The position numbers and the translations under genes are program-made. Shown here one piece after another: positions 8,880 through 17,983 of a stretch of 64,000 nt of DNA. The first letter of the stretch is position 1. Every line of letters begins with the position of its first letter. Source of the stretch: CAYYYP01 sp964475985 (GTDB taxonomy: Bacteria; Bdellovibrionota; UBA1018; CAYHWW01); NCBI GenBank assembly GCA_964475985.1, contig CAYYYP010000003.1, forward strand, positions 1 through 64,000, written 5' to 3'. The notes under the pieces were generated by a model that saw nothing but the letters and a program-made list of their open reading frames with translations, was not told where the DNA came from and searched no databases.

Positions 8880-9235
8880 TGAGCGAGTTCTGCATCTTCT
8901 GTCGAATTTTGAAAAAAGAGATACCCTCAGCGTTCGTCAAAGAATCAGAAACGGCATTTTGCATCCGGGATATGCACTCGCAGGCTAAAGAACATCTGTT
9001 GATCATCCCAAAAGTGCACGTGGAAAGTTTAAATGATTTGTCCTCCACGCAAAGAGGCGCGATTTTACCCGAGCTATACCGCCTCGCCGATGAAGTTAGC
9101 CAAGACCTCGGCTTTAAGGAAAAGGGTTATCGGTCAGTGATTAACAATCAAACCATGGCGGGCCAGTCCGTGTTTCACCTTCATTTGCATATTCTGGGTG
9201 GCGAACCGCTCAAAGGCCAGTTTGGTGCAAGATAA
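8879..9235 (+). CDS. HIT family (HINT-like) nucleotide-binding protein
   Basis: 118 residues. Histidine triad proteins hydrolyse purine nucleoside phosphoramidates and related adducts. It carries the N-terminal CIFC zinc pair (C5, C8), EIPSAFVKESETAFCIRD, the HLLIIPKVHV segment and the signature HLHLHILGG near the C-terminus. The ATG overlaps the murA stop as TGATG, so it is translationally coupled to murA. It is the last housekeeping gene before the glycan locus, and the next gene overlaps its 3' end. Confidence 0.92.
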   Translation: MSEFCIFCRILKKEIPSAFVKESETAFCIRDMHSQAKEHLLIIPKVHVESLNDLSSTQRGAILPELYRLADEVSQDLGFKEKGYRSVINNQTMAGQSVFHLHLHILGGEPLKGQFGAR

Positions 9236-10388
9236 CGGCCCAGTAACGAATGTATTTCGAGGATCCCATCCTAAACGCGTTTTGATTTTACACAGTATCT
9301 ATCGAACCCGCGGCGGCGAAGAAGCGGCCATTGAGCAACAAAAAAAATCATTTCTGGACGCCGGAGTAGACTGTCAGGTTTTGTTCCGAGGCCCGGCCGA
9401 CGAATCCATGACCCTGTTAAAAAAAGCTAGTTTGGCTAAGGGCCTTTTCCGAAACCGGAGTGATGATGAAGAGCTGCAAGCATGCCTGAATGACTTTGAT
9501 CCAGGCGTGGTCCATGTCCACAACCTTCTGCCACATTTTGGGGTGCACACTTTGGACATGCTGCATGCGTGGGCGCTTCGCAAAGGGCGCATTGTTGTAA
9601 GTACGATACATAATCATCGCTGGTACTGCGCAAATGGCCTGGGGTTTCGGGCGAACAATTTTTGTGACCTTTGCGCAAAGAGAAAAAATCCGCTTTGGGG
9701 AGGAGCGCTTCGGTGTCGGGGCTCGGCCATGGAGTCCTTTGCCTATGCCACCGCAATTTCTATCTCGTTTGCGAAAAAATATTTCTGTAACCCCAACCAT
9801 CGTACCATTGCCCTCAATGAACGTATGGGTAGGCGGATTACCAAGGCTTTCCCGGGTGCATCCCTAACCGTTTTACCCAATCCATTGCAGAAATTTTCTG
9901 GAGAGTTGGATGAGCCGGAATTTAAGAAACGTTTTCCGGCGCTATTTGCCTGGAAGGGGCCTCAATTTGCGGTAATTGGAAGGCTTAGCCCGGAAAAGGG
10001 AATTCAAAAACTGATCCAAAAAATCCTGACGGCGACCTCTGATTCTCCAGAACCATTCAACGATCCGAATGTTCGTTTTGTATTTGCAGGAGATGGACCG
10101 TTGCATGAGGAAGTATTGCTAGCTCAAAAAAATAGCCCCCGAATTCTGTCCTTGGGACGTATCCCGGAAAGCGATGTGAGAAACTTACTTCAGTACACGA
10201 AGAAATTTTTCTTTTCTAGCATTGTCGAAGAACAATGCCCGACAGTTCTGCGCCAGGCCTGTGGAATGGGTATAGAAATTTATTCTTTTAAAGGTCTGTT
10301 CAGCCACGCCGACATCATCAAAACTTGGGGTCCCCTGCTCGATGAGTTGACTTGGCGCAAAAAAGTTTTAGAAATTTACCGATTTTAA
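9225..10388 (+). CDS. Family 4-like glycosyltransferase (GT-B fold)
   Basis: Likely transfers a nucleotide sugar to a lipid-linked glycan at the cytoplasmic membrane. About 387 residues. The N-terminal half has RVLILHSIYRTRGGEEAAIE and HVHNLLPHFG, then the cysteine-bearing STIHNHRWYCANGLGFR...CDLCAKR region that recurs in a GT4 subgroup. The C-terminal half has AVIGRLSPEKGIQKLI, FVFAGDGPLHEEV and VEEQCPTVLRQACGMG, the nucleotide-sugar-binding E-x7-E region. The start is uncertain: GTG 9225 or TTG 9222 have AAAGG upstream, while the longest frame begins at GTG 9198; all overlap the HIT gene. The end overlaps recQ by 4 bases. Confidence 0.8.
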   Translation: MQDNGPVTNVFRGSHPKRVLILHSIYRTRGGEEAAIEQQKKSFLDAGVDCQVLFRGPADESMTLLKKASLAKGLFRNRSDDEELQACLNDFDPGVVHVHNLLPHFGVHTLDMLHAWALRKGRIVVSTIHNHRWYCANGLGFRANNFCDLCAKRKNPLWGGALRCRGSAMESFAYATAISISFAKKYFCNPNHRTIALNERMGRRITKAFPGASLTVLPNPLQKFSGELDEPEFKKRFPALFAWKGPQFAVIGRLSPEKGIQKLIQKILTATSDSPEPFNDPNVRFVFAGDGPLHEEVLLAQKNSPRILSLGRIPESDVRNLLQYTKKFFFSSIVEEQCPTVLRQACGMGIEIYSFKGLFSHADIIKTWGPLLDELTWRKKVLEIYRF

Positions 10389-11932
10389 AAACATTCATTT
10401 AGTTTTTCTAAAATTGACGGGCCGAAGTGTTCAATCTTGTGGGGGCCTAAACCATAAATGTTTTCTAAAGCGCCCAACGATTTTGGAGCTTTGAGTGCAA
10501 GTTCCCGTAAGGTTTTATTACTGAAAATCATGAAGGCAGGAATATCCTTTGAGGACGCGTACTCCTTGCGCCAAGCCGCCAGAATTTCGGATCGCAATTG
10601 AGCCTGGGGATCCAAATCAGCTTCTTGGGTAATTTGCTTTTTTGCTCGCCGCAAGGTTCGCACGGTTGAATTGGGCCCACCGAACGCGTCACTAGGTGCG
10701 GGACGTAAAATGCGCCTCGCGGATTGAGGAGCGCAGATGTCGCAGTGCCCGCAAGCGGGAATACGCTGAGTATCCCGGAAGTATGTAAGTATTCCCGAAT
10801 GGCGGCACTCGCCGCCTTCGGCAAATTGCGTAATATTTTCTAGAGATCTCCACCGTTGTTGAATGTGAGTTACGGTTGAAGCTGATTGTTTGATGAAGTA
10901 GGAATGCAGCCCCCTATCTTTTTTCGAATACATTAAAAGGCAAGTGGATTCGTTTCCATCGCGGCCAGCCCTCCCCATTTCCTGATATAAACTTTCAATA
11001 TTCGCCGGCATTTGAAAGTGTACCACTAGCCTCACATTGGGATGATCTATGCCCATACCAAACGCATTGGTAGCGGCAAGGATCCGAAGAGTTCCGTTTT
11101 CATAATCCGTTTGAATTTGGTTTCTTCGTTCTGATGGAAGGCCGGCATGGTAAAAACCTACACCTTGAAATTCGGTTGCCAGGGCAGCCGCCACATCTTC
11201 CGTTTGACTGCGGGTACCACAGTAAACTAGGACCCGGCCGGTTGGTGTTTGCCTTAGGGCTTGCCTTAAAATCGAAGTTTTTGTCGCATCATCATCACAA
11301 ACTTCAACCTGATAAAAAAGGTTCGGACGATAAAATCCATAAACGTGCTTTTCTGGGTTTCGTAATTTGAGTTGCTGGGCGATATCGGAAAGTACTTGGG
11401 GCGTTGCCGTAGCGGTTAAAGCGAGGATCGGGACATCGGGGAGCATTTCACGGAGAAGGTTCAGTTTATGATAGTCCTGGCGAAATTCTGGGCCCCACTG
11501 GGAAACGCAATGTGCCTCATCGATGGCAAAAAGTGATATTTTTTGGGTCTGAGCCCAGGTCGCAAAGCCTGGATTTTGAATACGTTCAGGGGATAAATAA
11601 AGTACGTAATGGGCGGAGCGGCGCATTTGGGCAAAGATAAGCTGTTTTTCTTCAACATCTTGCCCCGAATAAAAACATCCAGAGTTTAATCCTAACGCTT
11701 GAAGCTGCCTCACTTGATCGCGCATAAGTGCGATTAATGGCGAGACGACAATGACAATGCCCTCTTTTGCTAAAGCTGGAAGTTGATAACACAGGGACTT
11801 TCCCTGGCCGGTGGGCATCACCGCCATGGTATCCTTTCCTTGAACCACGGAATGCAAAACTTGAAGCTGTCCTTGGCGAAAGGAATCAAGTTTAAATTTT
11901 TCTTTTAAAATTTGTTCTAATTGTAGATTCAT
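10385..11932 (-). CDS. recQ: ATP-dependent DNA helicase RecQ, short form lacking the winged helix
   Basis: 3'-5' DNA helicase in recombination and repair. From ATG 11932 (AAAAGGG just upstream) it has 515 residues: Walker A MPTGQGKS (39-46), DEAH box (138-141), LTATATPQ, the helicase C lobe with ATNAFGMGIDHPNVR and QEMGRAGRDG, the zinc-binding Cys set ending CGHCDIC, and a C-terminal HRDC domain (about 440-505). Between the zinc domain and HRDC there are only about 40 polar residues, so the RQC winged helix of E. coli RecQ is absent. It interrupts the glycan locus and is probably an independent gene. Confidence 0.9.
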   Translation of the reverse strand: MNLQLEQILKEKFKLDSFRQGQLQVLHSVVQGKDTMAVMPTGQGKSLCYQLPALAKEGIVIVVSPLIALMRDQVRQLQALGLNSGCFYSGQDVEEKQLIFAQMRRSAHYVLYLSPERIQNPGFATWAQTQKISLFAIDEAHCVSQWGPEFRQDYHKLNLLREMLPDVPILALTATATPQVLSDIAQQLKLRNPEKHVYGFYRPNLFYQVEVCDDDATKTSILRQALRQTPTGRVLVYCGTRSQTEDVAAALATEFQGVGFYHAGLPSERRNQIQTDYENGTLRILAATNAFGMGIDHPNVRLVVHFQMPANIESLYQEMGRAGRDGNESTCLLMYSKKDRGLHSYFIKQSASTVTHIQQRWRSLENITQFAEGGECRHSGILTYFRDTQRIPACGHCDICAPQSARRILRPAPSDAFGGPNSTVRTLRRAKKQITQEADLDPQAQLRSEILAAWRKEYASSKDIPAFMIFSNKTLRELALKAPKSLGALENIYGLGPHKIEHFGPSILEKLNECF

Positions 11933-12027
11933 AAAACCCTTTTGAAATCTTCCTGAGTTACAGTTCGTTTGCAAAGGTCGAACCTAAAAGACCTATGAAT
12001 CACGCAAAGAATTCGGTTATCCAGCGC

Positions 12028-12036
12028 TGTTATGAT
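12028..12036 (+). promoter_or_regulatory. Extended -10 promoter element for fcl
   Basis: TGT-TATGAT (12028-12036) fits the extended -10 consensus TGn-TATAAT with one mismatch. No good -35 is seen 17 bases upstream. The first in-frame ATG (12032) lies inside this element, which supports ATG 12053 as the true fcl start, about 10 bases after the expected transcription start. Confidence 0.4.
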
Positions 12037-12052
12037 AAAAAATTTTAAACCA

Positions 12053-13033
12053 ATGAACACCGATTCCGCTTCTAAAAAAGTTTCGCATAAATTCTCCGAA
12101 GATAAAACCTCACCCGTGTACATTGCGGGGCATCGTGGCATGGTGGGTTCTGCCCTAGTGCATAATCTTCAGGCCTTGGGTTTCTCAAACCTAGTCCTAC
12201 GTGACCATAAAGATCTCGATCTTACGAATCAAACCGCCGTGCACGAATTTTTTAGGGAAGCCCGGCCCAAATATGTTTTTTTGGTAGCGGCGAAAGCTGG
12301 AGGAATTTTAGCCAACTCTGAGCAGAAGACCGAATTCCTCTATGAGAATATGCTGATTGAGTTTCATACCATGCACGCCGCGGCGGAAGTCGGCGTTGAA
12401 AAATTATTGTTTTTGGGAAGTTCCTGTATTTACCCAAAATTGGCCGCGCAGCCCATATCTGAAGACGCTCTACTCACCGGTCCTTTGGAACCAACCAACG
12501 AGGGTTACGCACTTGCGAAAATTGCGGGCTTAAAGCTGTGTGAATATTATAACCGATATAAGCAAAAACGGTTTATTTCGGGAATGCCCTGTAACCTATA
12601 TGGCGAGGGGGATCGTTTCGATGCCCGTGGTTCCCATGTGATACCCGCACTTTTGATGAAGATGCACGAAGCAAAAAATAAAGGCGCATCTCATGTAGAA
12701 ATTTGGGGGACTGGTAAGCCTTTACGCGAGTTTTTACATGTCTATGATTGCGCTAAGGCCTGTATTAAACTTATGGACGCCTATGAAGAGGCCACTACAA
12801 TTAATATCGGATCGGGGATGGAAATTTCCATTCATGATCTCGCGCAGCTCATAAAAGATGTCGTCGGATTTAAGGGAGAACTACAGTTCAGCGCGAAGTA
12901 CCCGGACGGTACCCCTAGAAAAGTCGTGGATGTGACCCGTATTCATCATTTAGGTTGGCACCACGAAGTAGAATTGAGTAATGGTCTAAAACGCGCCTAT
13001 AACTGGGCGGTCTCCATGGGCAAGCTTGGTTAA
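12053..13033 (+). CDS. fcl: GDP-L-fucose synthase
   Basis: Epimerises and reduces GDP-4-keto-6-deoxymannose, the Gmd product, to GDP-L-fucose. About 326 residues of an extended SDR: NADP-binding GHRGMVGSAL at 26-35, serine motif LGSSCIYPK at about 121-129, catalytic Tyr152 and Lys156 in YALAK, and the family stretch MPCNLYGEGDRFD. An unconserved tail of about 20 residues precedes the Rossmann fold. ATG 12032 would lie in the predicted -10 element, so ATG 12053 is preferred; there is no Shine-Dalgarno at either. gmd follows after 12 bases, so the pair forms a GDP-fucose operon. Confidence 0.93.
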   Translation: MNTDSASKKVSHKFSEDKTSPVYIAGHRGMVGSALVHNLQALGFSNLVLRDHKDLDLTNQTAVHEFFREARPKYVFLVAAKAGGILANSEQKTEFLYENMLIEFHTMHAAAEVGVEKLLFLGSSCIYPKLAAQPISEDALLTGPLEPTNEGYALAKIAGLKLCEYYNRYKQKRFISGMPCNLYGEGDRFDARGSHVIPALLMKMHEAKNKGASHVEIWGTGKPLREFLHVYDCAKACIKLMDAYEEATTINIGSGMEISIHDLAQLIKDVVGFKGELQFSAKYPDGTPRKVVDVTRIHHLGWHHEVELSNGLKRAYNWAVSMGKLG

Positions 13034-13045
13034 AGGATACCTTAT

Positions 13046-14101
13046 ATGACCTTAATTCGTTCCGCTGAAGAACTTCTAAAACTTGAAGAGTTTGATTCTA
13101 CAAACTTGCCGGCGCTGATCGGTAAAAAGGCATTGATCACGGGAATCACCGGCCAGGATGGAAGTTATTTAGCCGAACTTTTATTGTCTAAAGGTTACGA
13201 GGTCCATGGTCTGATTCGACGTGCAAGCACGTTCAATACTGGCCGCATTGATCATCTGTACCGCGACCCCCATTTGCCAGGCACCAGGCTTTTTCTTCAT
13301 TACAGCGATTTAAATGATTCATCATCCATCCACCGGGTTCTTGAAAAAGTGGGCCCACAGGAAATTTATAATTTGGCGGCCCAAAGCCATGTGCGAGTTA
13401 GCTTTGATATCCCAGAATATACGGCTGAAGTCACGGGAGTGGGGACGATTCGTTTATTGGAGGCCATCCGGCAGGTGGGCTTAACTAAAGCGATTCGTTT
13501 TTACCAGGCGTCAAGCTCCGAGATGTACGGAAAAGTTCAGCACACACCCCAAAATGAGGATACGCCTTTTTACCCCCGCAGCCCCTATGGAGTAGCGAAG
13601 GTGTTTAGTTTTTGGAGTTGTAAAAATTACCGCGAAGCCTACGGGATGCACATTTCAAACGGAATTTTGTTCAACCATGAGGGCCCGCGTCGCGGCGAAA
13701 CTTTTGTCACCCGAAAGATCACTCGCGCAGCAGTGGATATTAAAAAAGGCCGGCAAAAAGACCTGTTTTTAGGCAACTTGGATGCGATGCGAGACTGGGG
13801 TTATGCAAAAGATTACGTTGAAGCAATGTGGTTAATGTTGCAGCAACCAGAAGGGGATGACTACGTCGTGGCCACGGGCGAAACACATTCCGTTGAGGAA
13901 TGTTTGGACATCGCTTTTGGCGAGTTAGGACTGCACTGGAAAGAGCACGTTAAAATTGACCCAAAATATTTTCGACCGACTGAAGTAGACTTACTTTTAG
14001 GTGATGCAACCAAGGCAAAAACGACGTTGAATTGGCGTCACTCCGTCAACTTTTCAGAACTGATTCGTTTGATGGTTCATTCAGATTTCAAGAATTCTTA
14101 G
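13046..14101 (+). CDS. gmd: GDP-mannose 4,6-dehydratase
   Basis: Converts GDP-D-mannose to GDP-4-keto-6-deoxy-D-mannose. 351 residues with an N-terminal extension of about 25 residues before the Rossmann motif ITGITGQDGSYLAELL, then HGLIRRASTFNTGRIDHLY, NLAAQSHV, and the Y-x3-K motif in PRSPYGVAKVFSFW, followed by LFNHEGPRRGETFVTRKI, all diagnostic of Gmd. AAAGGATA precedes the ATG. It is paired with fcl and overlaps the convergent next gene by 21 bases. Confidence 0.95.
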   Translation: MTLIRSAEELLKLEEFDSTNLPALIGKKALITGITGQDGSYLAELLLSKGYEVHGLIRRASTFNTGRIDHLYRDPHLPGTRLFLHYSDLNDSSSIHRVLEKVGPQEIYNLAAQSHVRVSFDIPEYTAEVTGVGTIRLLEAIRQVGLTKAIRFYQASSSEMYGKVQHTPQNEDTPFYPRSPYGVAKVFSFWSCKNYREAYGMHISNGILFNHEGPRRGETFVTRKITRAAVDIKKGRQKDLFLGNLDAMRDWGYAKDYVEAMWLMLQQPEGDDYVVATGETHSVEECLDIAFGELGLHWKEHVKIDPKYFRPTEVDLLLGDATKAKTTLNWRHSVNFSELIRLMVHSDFKNS

Positions 14102-14578
14102 GTGAGATGATTCAGAGCTATCGTCTAAAACCCCTTCTTTTACGGCGCTTTCGCTGAATTTCCAGAATAGCGTCAAGAAATCTAAGGTTAAACCGACCCC
14201 AGAAAGAAAATTTTCAATGCTGGCTTCTTGACTTGAGATACGTTCGAAATGGTAGCTGGAAATCCAAGGCGATTTTGGGCTCTTTTTCATAATGCCGTAT
14301 TCGTTGGCGTGAGTTTGTAAGAGTCGACGGTGTTTATTTTCCAGTCGCTCAAAACAGTGGATCATACCCAGTAGGGCTTCGTTTTCCAAATTAAGGGATA
14401 TGAGCTGGCGAAAGGTCGCTAAGAGCGCGCGGACGTCACGACGGCTTAGAAGCTGACGGCATGGGCCGGTGGGAATGGACTTTTCTAGGGGAGTAATCCA
14501 GGGTGCAAGCTTTGAAATTTCCTGCCACAAGATAGCGGCCGGATGGATGGGCGATGAATACAAGTTCAAATTTGTCAT
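14081..14578 (-). CDS. Hypothetical protein, 165 aa
   Basis: I do not recognise a family. The protein is soluble-looking, largely helical in composition, and has no signal peptide, membrane segment or cysteine cluster. It runs antiparallel to gmd and its last 21 bases overlap the end of gmd. No good Shine-Dalgarno precedes the ATG at 14578. It is the only uninterrupted frame in this stretch except a less convincing plus-strand frame at 14469-14786. Its role in the glycan locus is unknown, and it could be spurious. Confidence 0.5.
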   Translation of the reverse strand: MTNLNLYSSPIHPAAILWQEISKLAPWITPLEKSIPTGPCRQLLSRRDVRALLATFRQLISLNLENEALLGMIHCFERLENKHRRLLQTHANEYGIMKKSPKSPWISSYHFERISSQEASIENFLSGVGLTLDFLTLFWKFSESAVKEGVLDDSSESSHLRILEI

Positions 14579-14629
14579 ATACGGCAGCTATGCACCAAGA
14601 ATGCCAGGCCTAGCGCACTTTAAGGGCTT

Positions 14630-14690
14630 CAGGTTCTTAGAATTCAGATGGAATTGTCTGCAAAAAAATGCAGACTCTAAGCCTAACCTG
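14630..14690 (+). promoter_or_regulatory. Predicted structured leader upstream of the polymerase-like gene
   Basis: Nested inverted repeats: CAGGTT (14630-14635) with AACCTG (14685-14690), TTAGA (14637-14641) with TCTAA (14676-14680), and a central GTCTGCA (14656-14662), A6 loop, TGCAGAC (14669-14675). A 14-nt bulge sits on the 5' side. No T run follows, so it does not look like a terminator. It lies in the 149-base gap before the gene starting at 14728. Confidence 0.35.
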
Positions 14691-14727
14691 TTTGCTATTA
14701 TGTACAGAAAGTGGAGATATCTCGCCC

Positions 14728-15987
14728 ATGTCAGATTTTTTTTGGTACTTTTCTACGGCCATAATTCTGGCGTTTTTGAATCCTAGTTTCGAGTGGGTAG
14801 AGCGACGAATTTTCTTTTATGATCTTTGGGTAGGCATTTCACCGGCCCTCCTTTTATTCGCCTATTTTCGAAAAAAAGGCCCTTCGGACCTAGAACAGCG
14901 AATGCTCATCCTCTGGTTTCTTTCGGGCGGTCTTCTTTTATTTTATTACCTTCACGGAATGTTGCGGCCAGATCTGCAGTATGAATTGGAAGCGGTTGGG
15001 GTGGTGGCTAGCCAAAACCATGTATCTACCGAATTTTCATGGGCTAATGATACCATTTCATTTTGGCGTTTCTGGACCTGGCTTTCTCAGGCTTTTTTCG
15101 CATGGTTTGTGGTTCGCTCACGCACTCCAGGGGACAAATGGAAGTTGATCGCTCGGACTGGTGAGCTGATTTTTTTCTGCTCTATCTTTGTCGCAGTCCT
15201 GTCTGGACTTTTTTATTTCCTTCCAAGCCTTCGTGCTCAGGCAGGTCAATTATGGGGCTATGATCCAGAATCTCAGGCCTGGAGTAATCGCTTTCACGGC
15301 ACGTTTGGTTCCCCGGTGGAACTCAGTGCAGCGCTGTTTTTAGGCTGGATTTGGGGGTTTTCGGAACTTATTACCCACAAGTTTTCTTGGAAGCGATTTA
15401 CCGGATTACTCGTCATTGCATTTGGCCTTTGGGGAGGCAACACCTTGAATCCTATCCTGGGTGCTATATTAGGCACGGGAGGAATTGTATATTTGAAGTG
15501 GAGAGCTGGCTCCACGCAAAGCCAAAAGACTCGTTTTGTTAAAATCGGGCTTAGTGTAAGCGCAGGCTTTCTTATTCTCCTTACGGTGGGTTTAGTAACC
15601 TCCGGTGAGTTGCGCTGGTTCTTTCAATGGAAGTTTAACAACTTTATGTTTCGGGTGGGACCATGGCGGGTGTTCGTCGACGCGCTATTAACGCGTTGGG
15701 ATTTTCTGTTATTTGGATTTGGGTTTTCACGCGGACATAGCGATTCGAGTTGGATAGCTGCATTAAAAACCGGCGGACTTTCGGCTGGGTTAATTTTAGC
15801 TAAGGTCTGGATAAACATTCTAAAGAAGGTGAAGCACACCGAAATTTTCGAACAAAAGTTGCATTTTGCTGGCCTGGCCCTCGGCTTTTTCGCGATTGGA
15901 ATATTTTCTGATTCATACTTTTTCCGTTCGGCCGGCTCTTTAGGTTGGATCACCTTAACGATGCACTTGACCCAGGCGGGTGAATAA
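14728..15987 (+). CDS. O-antigen polymerase/ligase-like membrane protein
   Basis: A polytopic inner-membrane protein of about 419 residues with roughly ten hydrophobic segments. The central part HGTFGSPVELSAALFLGWIWG, following a longer periplasmic-type loop, resembles the Wzy/WaaL family pattern (R-x-x-GTFG-x-P), and the C-terminal FGFSRGHSDSSWIAALKTGG fits the same family. Such proteins polymerise or ligate undecaprenol-linked glycan units. ATG 14728 has GTGGAG upstream; the longest frame would start at 14668. It ends one base before the asparagine-synthase gene, implying coupling. A polymerase and a ligase cannot be told apart from sequence alone. Confidence 0.65.
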   Translation: MSDFFWYFSTAIILAFLNPSFEWVERRIFFYDLWVGISPALLLFAYFRKKGPSDLEQRMLILWFLSGGLLLFYYLHGMLRPDLQYELEAVGVVASQNHVSTEFSWANDTISFWRFWTWLSQAFFAWFVVRSRTPGDKWKLIARTGELIFFCSIFVAVLSGLFYFLPSLRAQAGQLWGYDPESQAWSNRFHGTFGSPVELSAALFLGWIWGFSELITHKFSWKRFTGLLVIAFGLWGGNTLNPILGAILGTGGIVYLKWRAGSTQSQKTRFVKIGLSVSAGFLILLTVGLVTSGELRWFFQWKFNNFMFRVGPWRVFVDALLTRWDFLLFGFGFSRGHSDSSWIAALKTGGLSAGLILAKVWINILKKVKHTEIFEQKLHFAGLALGFFAIGIFSDSYFFRSAGSLGWITLTMHLTQAGE

Positions 15988-15988
15988 G

Positions 15989-17962
15989 ATGTGCGGAATT
16001 TCCGGTTTTTTCGGGACGACCCTGGCCCTCAATTTGGCCGAAAAAAATTTGAAGTCAATGGCCCATGGCCTTTCCCACCGGGGGCCCGACCATCTTGGTG
16101 TGAAACTTTATCCGGAATGCCGAGCAGGGTTTGCGCATAACCGCCTTTCCATTCTTGATTTGAACGAACGTTCCCATCAGCCATTTAGAGTAGGCGATAA
16201 AGCAAAAGGCGATTTCAGCATCGTTTTTAATGGAGAGATTTACAATTACATTGAGGTCCGAAAGCGCTTGGTTGACGAAGGTATTGAATTTTCGACAACC
16301 TCGGATACCGAAGTTTTTCTAAAGGCTTATATCCAGTGGGGACCAAACTGCCTTCACGAGTTCAACGGAATGTGGGCTTGCGTCATCCTAGATCATCGGA
16401 AAAAAAACTTATTTGTTTCAACTGACCGCTTCGGTGTGAAACCGATTTATTATCGCTTCCATGAGTCAGGGTTCTGGTTCGCATCTGAAATGAAGGCTTT
16501 TCGTGACGCCCAGGAATTCATGGAGCTAAAGCCAAACGTCGATCACGTCCTTCTATCGCTCCTTACGTTTCATGGTTTGGAAGGCGCCGGCGCCACTCCT
16601 TATCAGGATTTAGAACGCCTCCCGGCTGGCATGAATCTAACCTTTTCACTGGATGAACAAAGGGCGTCAGAACCGGTAGATCCCGTGCGTTGGTGGAACA
16701 CTTTCGAACATACTGCACGCACCTACGGAAAACAGAATTCAAAAATGTCCATCGACGCTGCCGCTTTGCAGTTTCGAGAAATTTTTGACGATGCCTGCAA
16801 GCTGCGGTTGCGAAGCGACGTTGATGTCGCGACTTCACTTAGCGGGGGTTTGGATTCCAGCAGTGTTTGTGCATCAGTGGCCCATTTATTAAGGAACGAA
16901 AAGTCGTCTCAAAAATACCAGGCGTTTATTTTTCGGCCTTATGACCCGAAACAAAATGAATGGAATTACGCGAAATTGGTATTGGATGCCTATCCGGAGT
17001 TGAGCCCAGTGATTCTGGATGAATCACAAAAAGTTTATGAAAATGAAGAGGATTTAGAAAGGATCATCCGTCACCATGAGATGATTTATGGAGGATACGT
17101 CAAAAGCTCCTATGACCTTTATGCAAAGATGCACTCCACCGGGTTAAAGGTCTGTTTGGATGGGCACGGCGCGGATGAATACTTGGGTGGTTATCATCAG
17201 TATCCAATTCTAAAAGTTGTGAGTGAACTGGCGCCACGGCTTCAGTGGAAGAAAATGGACTCGATTTTAAGCCAACAAATCGGAGATTTTTATTCGGCGA
17301 AATTCTGTGCGAAGGAATTTTTTAAGCAAAGAATGCCGCAGCGCCTTCAGGATGTTTCGGTAATTTTAGGCAACCTTTGGTTTTTTAAACGCATGGGAAT
17401 TTTTAACGGCAGCTACCGGGACATTCTAAGCTTGTTGGACCGATTGCTCCAAGTGATCAAGCAACGACGCTCAAGACTTCACCTAAACTTTAAATTTGCT
17501 GATCCTTTGGACAATCTCCTCTATGAAGATACCCATATTTCGGTACTACCTAGAATTTTAAGAAATTTTGACGTGGCTTCCATGCGCTCGGCCGTGGAAG
17601 TTCGTATGCCCTTCATGGATTACCGGCTCATCTCTTTCGCCTTCTCATTACCAAGTTCGCTTAAGGTCGACCCTCAGACGGGGTACACGAAATTGGTATT
17701 AAGAGAAGCTATGCGCGGTAGGTTGCCTCAGGAGGTTTTGGCTCGGCGACTAAAACTTGGGTTTTCGTCATCTTCGCCCAGTGATGAAGTTATTTGGAAG
17801 ATGCTGCAAAAAAATCCTCTGACACTACCCAGCGCTAAGATTCGTACGAATTTTAGCCCTAGGCCAGGCTCATTGAGTTACTTTGATAAGGGAAAATTAT
17901 GGCGGTTGGCCGTCGCCGGAGTCGTGCTGGCAAAAGCTAATCAACCGCAAATATTAAATTAG
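15989..17962 (+). CDS. asnB: Asparagine synthase (glutamine-hydrolysing) family, copy 1
   Basis: Class II (Ntn) glutamine amidotransferase fused to an ATP-pyrophosphatase synthetase. The N-terminal Cys2 is exposed by choosing ATG 15989 (MCGISGFFG), which is required for glutaminase activity; the upstream GTG at 15980 would bury it. Conserved glutaminase motifs include HRGPDHLG, HNRLSILDL and FNGEIYNY. The PP-loop SLSGGLDSSSV is at about 284, and the C-terminal half has DGHGADEYLGGY and VEVRMPFMDYRL. 657 residues. In a glycan locus such enzymes often amidate uronic acids rather than make asparagine; the substrate cannot be assigned here. Confidence 0.88.
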   Translation: MCGISGFFGTTLALNLAEKNLKSMAHGLSHRGPDHLGVKLYPECRAGFAHNRLSILDLNERSHQPFRVGDKAKGDFSIVFNGEIYNYIEVRKRLVDEGIEFSTTSDTEVFLKAYIQWGPNCLHEFNGMWACVILDHRKKNLFVSTDRFGVKPIYYRFHESGFWFASEMKAFRDAQEFMELKPNVDHVLLSLLTFHGLEGAGATPYQDLERLPAGMNLTFSLDEQRASEPVDPVRWWNTFEHTARTYGKQNSKMSIDAAALQFREIFDDACKLRLRSDVDVATSLSGGLDSSSVCASVAHLLRNEKSSQKYQAFIFRPYDPKQNEWNYAKLVLDAYPELSPVILDESQKVYENEEDLERIIRHHEMIYGGYVKSSYDLYAKMHSTGLKVCLDGHGADEYLGGYHQYPILKVVSELAPRLQWKKMDSILSQQIGDFYSAKFCAKEFFKQRMPQRLQDVSVILGNLWFFKRMGIFNGSYRDILSLLDRLLQVIKQRRSRLHLNFKFADPLDNLLYEDTHISVLPRILRNFDVASMRSAVEVRMPFMDYRLISFAFSLPSSLKVDPQTGYTKLVLREAMRGRLPQEVLARRLKLGFSSSSPSDEVIWKMLQKNPLTLPSAKIRTNFSPRPGSLSYFDKGKLWRLAVAGVVLAKANQPQILN

Positions 17963-17983
17963 GCCTGGACGGAATTAAGTCGA

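Noticed and set aside
14469..14786. A 105-codon plus-strand frame before the polymerase-like gene
   Set aside because: It overlaps both the 165-aa minus-strand gene and the polymerase start in another frame and has no recognisable features.
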